In this document: piece after piece, positions 60,728-64,000 of the stretch | Layout: each line of letters begins with the position of its first letter | How positions within the stretch are numbered: position 1 is the stretch's first letter | Source: CAG-873 sp910578365 | GTDB taxonomy: Bacteria > Bacteroidota > Bacteroidia > Bacteroidales > Muribaculaceae | DNA: 64,000 nucleotides | Direction of reading: 5' to 3' | Assembly (NCBI GenBank): GCA_951635545.1 | Contig: OX620685.1 | Span: 2,852,001 to 2,916,000, forward strand | The notes under the pieces: generated by a model | Told to the model about the DNA's origin: nothing | Databases searched by the model: none | Seen by the model: only the letters and a program-made list of their open reading frames with translations | Program-made: the position numbers and the translations under genes

Positions 60728-61820
60728 CCCGTCAATATTTTTCAGGACGCCACAATATCTATTGATGTTGTAATATCCGATGGAAAGGACGGTCTGAAAA
60801 AACTGACTCTTGACGCTGATGCTCTGCGAAAAATTATGGAGCAAAATGTCAAAGTCGCACAAAGTTTTGAACGGAAAGTTATCGGTTTTGCAGCTACAGC
60901 CACAAGTATTACAGCCGTTAATAACGCATTCAGCCAATTGGCGTCTACGATGCAGGGGCTTACAAGCGAGAGCGAGGCATTTAATAAGGCTATGCGGGGA
61001 GTCAACACCATGGCCGAAAAAGACAGCGCCGGGTTTAAGCAACTCAAAGGAGAGGTTGCGGACTTAGCCAAAGAAATACCCATAGCACGCGACCAACTGG
61101 CTGATGGCCTCTATCTGACAATATCTAACGGCGTGCCGGAAAATAACTGGATAGAATTTCTGAACACGTCGGCCCGTTCGGCTGTAGGAGGTATCGCAGA
61201 CATCAACAAGGTTGTAGGGGTAACGGCCACTGTTATCAAAAATTATGGTCTGGAATGGAGTGCGGCAGCCGACATACAGGACAAAATACAGCTGACCGCC
61301 AAGAATGGTGTAACCTCATTTGAACAGTTATCGCAAGCACTGCCGAGAGTGACCGGCAACGCCGCCACGCTGGGAGTGTCTATCGACGAACTTCTGGGAA
61401 CCTTTGCCACACTTACAGGCGTGAGCGGTAACACTGCCGAGGTTTCCACACAGTTAGGCGCGATATTTACCGCGTTGGTTAAGCCCAGCAGCGAGGCGGC
61501 GGAGATGGCCGCCAAAATGGGCATACAGTTCGATGCGGCGGCAATCAAAGCAGCCGGAGGATTTCAGAATTTTCTTACTCAGTTAGATAGTAGTGTCAAG
61601 TCGTATGCCATGGCTACCGGCTCGCTGGAGCAGGAAGTGTACGGTAAGCTGTTCGGCAGTGCCGAAGCCATACGTGCGCTGATTCCTCTGCAGGGCGAAT
61701 TATCCGATAAGTTTACGGCAAATGTCGCTAATATGGTGAATAGTGCCGGGACAATGGATGCAGCCTACGCCGACATGAGCAGCCACGGTGAGGCGGTTAA
61801 CCAAATGCTGCGTAACCAAT
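60728..61820 (+). pseudogene. Phage tail tape-measure protein remnant (TP901-like core)
   Basis: The frame is open from 60728; the first ATG in it is 60836, but the text before it (DATISIDVVISDGKDGLKKL) already looks like a tape-measure start, so the 5' end is lost or altered. The rest shows the TP901 core: VNTMAEKDSAGFKQLKGEVA, DLAKEIPIARDQLADGLYLT, SVDELLGTFATLTGVSGNTA and YGKLFGSAEAIRALIPLQGE. Real tape-measure proteins are several times longer; homology ends near 61820, where another sequence is joined. No other phage gene is present, so this is a decayed prophage scrap. Confidence 0.8.
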
Positions 61821-61821
61821 G

Positions 61822-62042
61822 GGCAACTGCTCGACGATGCCGCGTTAGAAAGATACATCAGCTCCAGTCGCAGATTCATGTCGTCGAAGGAGCGCCTGCA
61901 GTGTGCCCGCGAATTATATCTGAACAATGACCGTGCGGAAGCCGATGCTATCTATCAGCAGCTTGCCGAGAGTCGGGGCTGTTATCTGCTGCAAGGCGAG
62001 GTAAGCAGCGACCTTGCCCTGATGCGTGGAATACTTGACTGA
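61822..62042 (+). pseudogene. Fragment of an unrecognised gene joined to the phage remnant
   Basis: About 70 residues in a different frame from the tape-measure text, beginning near QLLDDAALERYISSSRRFMS and running to LALMRGILD with stop at 62042. Helical and charged, of no family I know. Its codon use is like the core genes, so it may be the 3' end of a chromosomal gene cut by the insertion. The ABC-F gene converges from the other side 37 bp later. Confidence 0.5.
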
Positions 62043-62079
62043 CCGCAGGCGGGCGAACGACGGCGGGACGCCGCCGCAA

Positions 62080-64000
62080 CTACCCGCCGAACTCGTCGAC
62101 ATCCATTGATGCGAGCTCCCAGATGCTCATGGCGTTTTCGAGGGCCTTGGTGGTGTCGGCATGACGGCGGTATAGTTCGGAGTCGGTGCTGCCTGCGGCA
62201 AGTTCGGCCTCGATGGCTGCGATTTCGGCTTCGAGTCGCGAAATCTCGGCTTCAGCTTCCTGTACCTTCTTCTGCAGTCGGCGCAGTGTCTTTTCGCGTT
62301 CGCGCTGCTCGGCGTAGCTAAGGCGGGGTTTTGCCGCAGTCGGCTCGGAATCGGATTTGGCCTGTTCGGTTTTCACAGTTTTGGGTGCCTCGGATTTGCC
62401 AGTACTCTTGCTGAGTTCCAGTTCGTGCAGCGAACTGATGCGTTTCTTCTCCAAGAACTCGTATATGCCGCCCAGACACTCGCGAACCAAGCCACCGCCG
62501 AACTCATACACCTTCTCCACAAGGCCGTCGAGAAATTCACGGTCGTGGCTTACCACTATTACTGTGCCGTCGAAGTCCTTGATGGCCTGTTTGAGTATGT
62601 CTTTGGTGGCCATGTCGAGGTGGTTGGTAGGCTCGTCGAGTATCAGCAGGTTGACAGGCTCGAGCAGCAGGCGTATCATGGCCAGGCGGGTCTTTTCGCC
62701 GCCGCTGAGTACTTTCACTTTTTTGTCGGAGGCTTCTCCGCCGAACATAAAGGCTCCGAGAATATCGCGGATTTTGGTGCGGATGTCGCCTACGGCCACG
62801 CGGTCGATGGTGTCGAACACTGTCAGCGACTCGTCGAGCAGCTGTGCTTGGTTCTGGGCAAAGTAGCCTATCTTTACGTTGTGTCCTATCTTCAGCATTC
62901 CGCTGTAGGGAATCTCGCCCATTATACATTTTACGAGCGTGGATTTTCCCTCGCCGTTCTTACCTACGAATGCCACTTTTTCGCCTCGTTTTATAGAGAA
63001 AGTGGCGTGGTCGAACACCTGATGGTCGCCATATGCTTTCCCGACATTGTCGGCTATCACGGGGTAGTCGCCCGAGCGCGGGGCGGGAGGGAAGCGCAGG
63101 TTGAGGCGGGCAGTGTCGACTTCATCTACTTCGATGCGTTCGATTTTGGCCAGCTGCTTCATGCGGCTCTGTACCTGCACTGCCTTGGTGGCTTTGTAGC
63201 GGAAGCGTTCGATGAATTCCTCGGTGTCGGCAATCTGTTTCTGCTGATTCTGGTAGGCGCGCATCTGCTGTTCTATGCGCTCCTTGCGCAGCTGCACGAA
63301 TTTGCTGTAGTTTACCGAATAATCGTAAATTTTGCCTAGCGAAATCTCTATGGTCCGGTTGGTGACGTTGTCGATAAAGGCGCGGTCGTGGCTCACCAGC
63401 ACCACAGCCTTGGCCTTGGTGCCCAGGAACTGTTCGAGCCACTGTATCGATTCGATGTCGAGGTGATTGGTGGGCTCGTCGAGCAGCAGTACGTCGGGCC
63501 GTGTCAGCAGCAGTTTTGCCAGCTCCACGCGCATGCGCCAGCCGCCCGAAAACTCCGAGGTGGGGCGGTTGAAATCGCTGCGCACAAAGCCCAGACCCAG
63601 CAGAGTCTTTTCCATTTCGGCCTCGCAGTTGTCGCTTCCCACTATGGCTATGTGTTCGGTGAGGTCGGTAATCTGCTCTATCAGTTTGTGATACTCGTCC
63701 GACTCGTAGTCGGTGCGCATTGCCAGCTCTGCGTTGAGGTGGTCGAGGCGGTCGTGCAGCTGCTGTATGTGTGAGAAAGCCTTGCGGACCTCCTCTGACA
63801 GAGTCACGCTGTCCTGCAGCTTCATCTGTTGCGGCAGGTATCCTATGGTTACGTCGGCGGGCACGGACACCGTGCCTGCTGTGGGCTGCTGCAGGCCGGC
63901 TATTATTTTGAGCATGGTGCTTTTGCCGGCGCCGTTTTTGCCCACCAGGGCAATGCGGTCGCGCGGGTTTATCACGTAATTTATGTTGTCGAACAGCGAG
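62080..64000 (-). CDS. ABC-F family ATPase (Uup/EttA-like), start outside window
   Basis: At least 640 residues; the frame continues past the right edge (codons for SLFDNINYVINPRD precede the first in-window start). Two ABC cassettes: Walker A GKNGAGKSTMLK and GKNGEGKSTLVK, signatures FSGGWRMRVELAKLLL and LSGGEKTRLAMIRLLL, Walker B VLLLDEPTNHLD and LLILDEPTNHLD, no membrane domains, joined by a charged linker (KERIEQQMRAYQNQQKQIAD). The C-terminal coiled-coil arm (EREKTLRRLQKKVQEAEAEI) is Uup-like. ABC-F proteins act on the ribosome E site to relieve stalling, or give antibiotic protection. Marks the right border of the accessory block. Confidence 0.93.
   Translation of the reverse strand, partial: SLFDNINYVINPRDRIALVGKNGAGKSTMLKIIAGLQQPTAGTVSVPADVTIGYLPQQMKLQDSVTLSEEVRKAFSHIQQLHDRLDHLNAELAMRTDYESDEYHKLIEQITDLTEHIAIVGSDNCEAEMEKTLLGLGFVRSDFNRPTSEFSGGWRMRVELAKLLLTRPDVLLLDEPTNHLDIESIQWLEQFLGTKAKAVVLVSHDRAFIDNVTNRTIEISLGKIYDYSVNYSKFVQLRKERIEQQMRAYQNQQKQIADTEEFIERFRYKATKAVQVQSRMKQLAKIERIEVDEVDTARLNLRFPPAPRSGDYPVIADNVGKAYGDHQVFDHATFSIKRGEKVAFVGKNGEGKSTLVKCIMGEIPYSGMLKIGHNVKIGYFAQNQAQLLDESLTVFDTIDRVAVGDIRTKIRDILGAFMFGGEASDKKVKVLSGGEKTRLAMIRLLLEPVNLLILDEPTNHLDMATKDILKQAIKDFDGTVIVVSHDREFLDGLVEKVYEFGGGLVRECLGGIYEFLEKKRISSLHELELSKSTGKSEAPKTVKTEQAKSDSEPTAAKPRLSYAEQREREKTLRRLQKKVQEAEAEISRLEAEIAAIEAELAAGSTDSELYRRHADTTKALENAMSIWELASMDVDEFGG

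Overview
The window looks like a chromosomal segment of a GC-rich Bacteroidales bacterium, most likely a gut Muribaculaceae-type genome. The reasons are: many intergenic regions carry the Bacteroidota promoter pattern (TTTG, about 20 nt, TAnnTTTG) with no strong Shine-Dalgarno sequences; there are typical Bacteroidota families (DUF4293, DUF4827, DUF3298 lipoproteins, TlpA/DUF4369-type thioredoxins, GH29 fucosidase, PagL-like barrel, PcfK/PcfJ, DUF3873). The family-level placement is inference. No tRNA, rRNA or CRISPR array was seen.

Core part, 1-43.9 kb. It opens with the end of an iron-siderophore ABC permease and its ATPase, an exported MsrAB, a GNAT protein that looks frameshifted, and a large M16 protease. 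A plus-strand run follows: sugar nucleotidyltransferase, tgt, LptG-like permease, a membrane protein, a TPR protein, DUF4293. A large palindromic repeat then supplies the promoter of a degenerate M23 protein. From 13 to 26 kb the genes are mostly on the minus strand: SpoU methylase, bioB, acyl-CoA ligase, VanZ, a GlcNAc-kinase-like protein, a single-chain AAA-DUF4435 ATPase resembling a fused PARIS effector, S4 protein, glycosyltransferase, pth, rplY, PagL-like barrel and a lipoprotein. A GH29 fucosidase, cutC and a transglutaminase-like protein form an overlapping plus-strand operon ending at a clear terminator and an IS4-like transposase. A TPP riboswitch then heads thiS-thiE(fused)-thiG-thiH-thiF-tenA-thiD, with no thiC. 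The convergent ZIP transporter gene is split by an IS982-type element whose 3-bp target duplication allows exact reconstruction. Rubrerythrin, glmM, DUF4827, nrnA and a DUF3298 lipoprotein close the core block.

Accessory block, about 44.8-62.05 kb. This is a patchwork between core genes: an IS110 element, a nested inverted-repeat element, a 178-bp MITE, two 272-bp-spaced structured repeats, a long nested hairpin, a conjugative-element remnant (small membrane protein, PcfK, PcfJ, DUF3873), an AT-rich minus-strand cluster (ADP-ribosylglycohydrolase plus three unrecognised proteins), an IS4 element, a two-gene operon of a DUF1848 protein and a large methyltransferase-like/RecQ-like helicase, an IS3 element carrying the second MITE copy, and a phage tape-measure remnant fused to a gene fragment. 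The window ends in an ABC-F ATPase.

The best candidate for an undescribed system is the translationally coupled DUF1848 / methyltransferase-RecQ pair at 54.4-58.8 kb, whose helicase has lost its 3' end to the IS4 element. The ADP-ribosylglycohydrolase cluster on the other side of that IS, and the structured repeats before the conjugative genes, come next.
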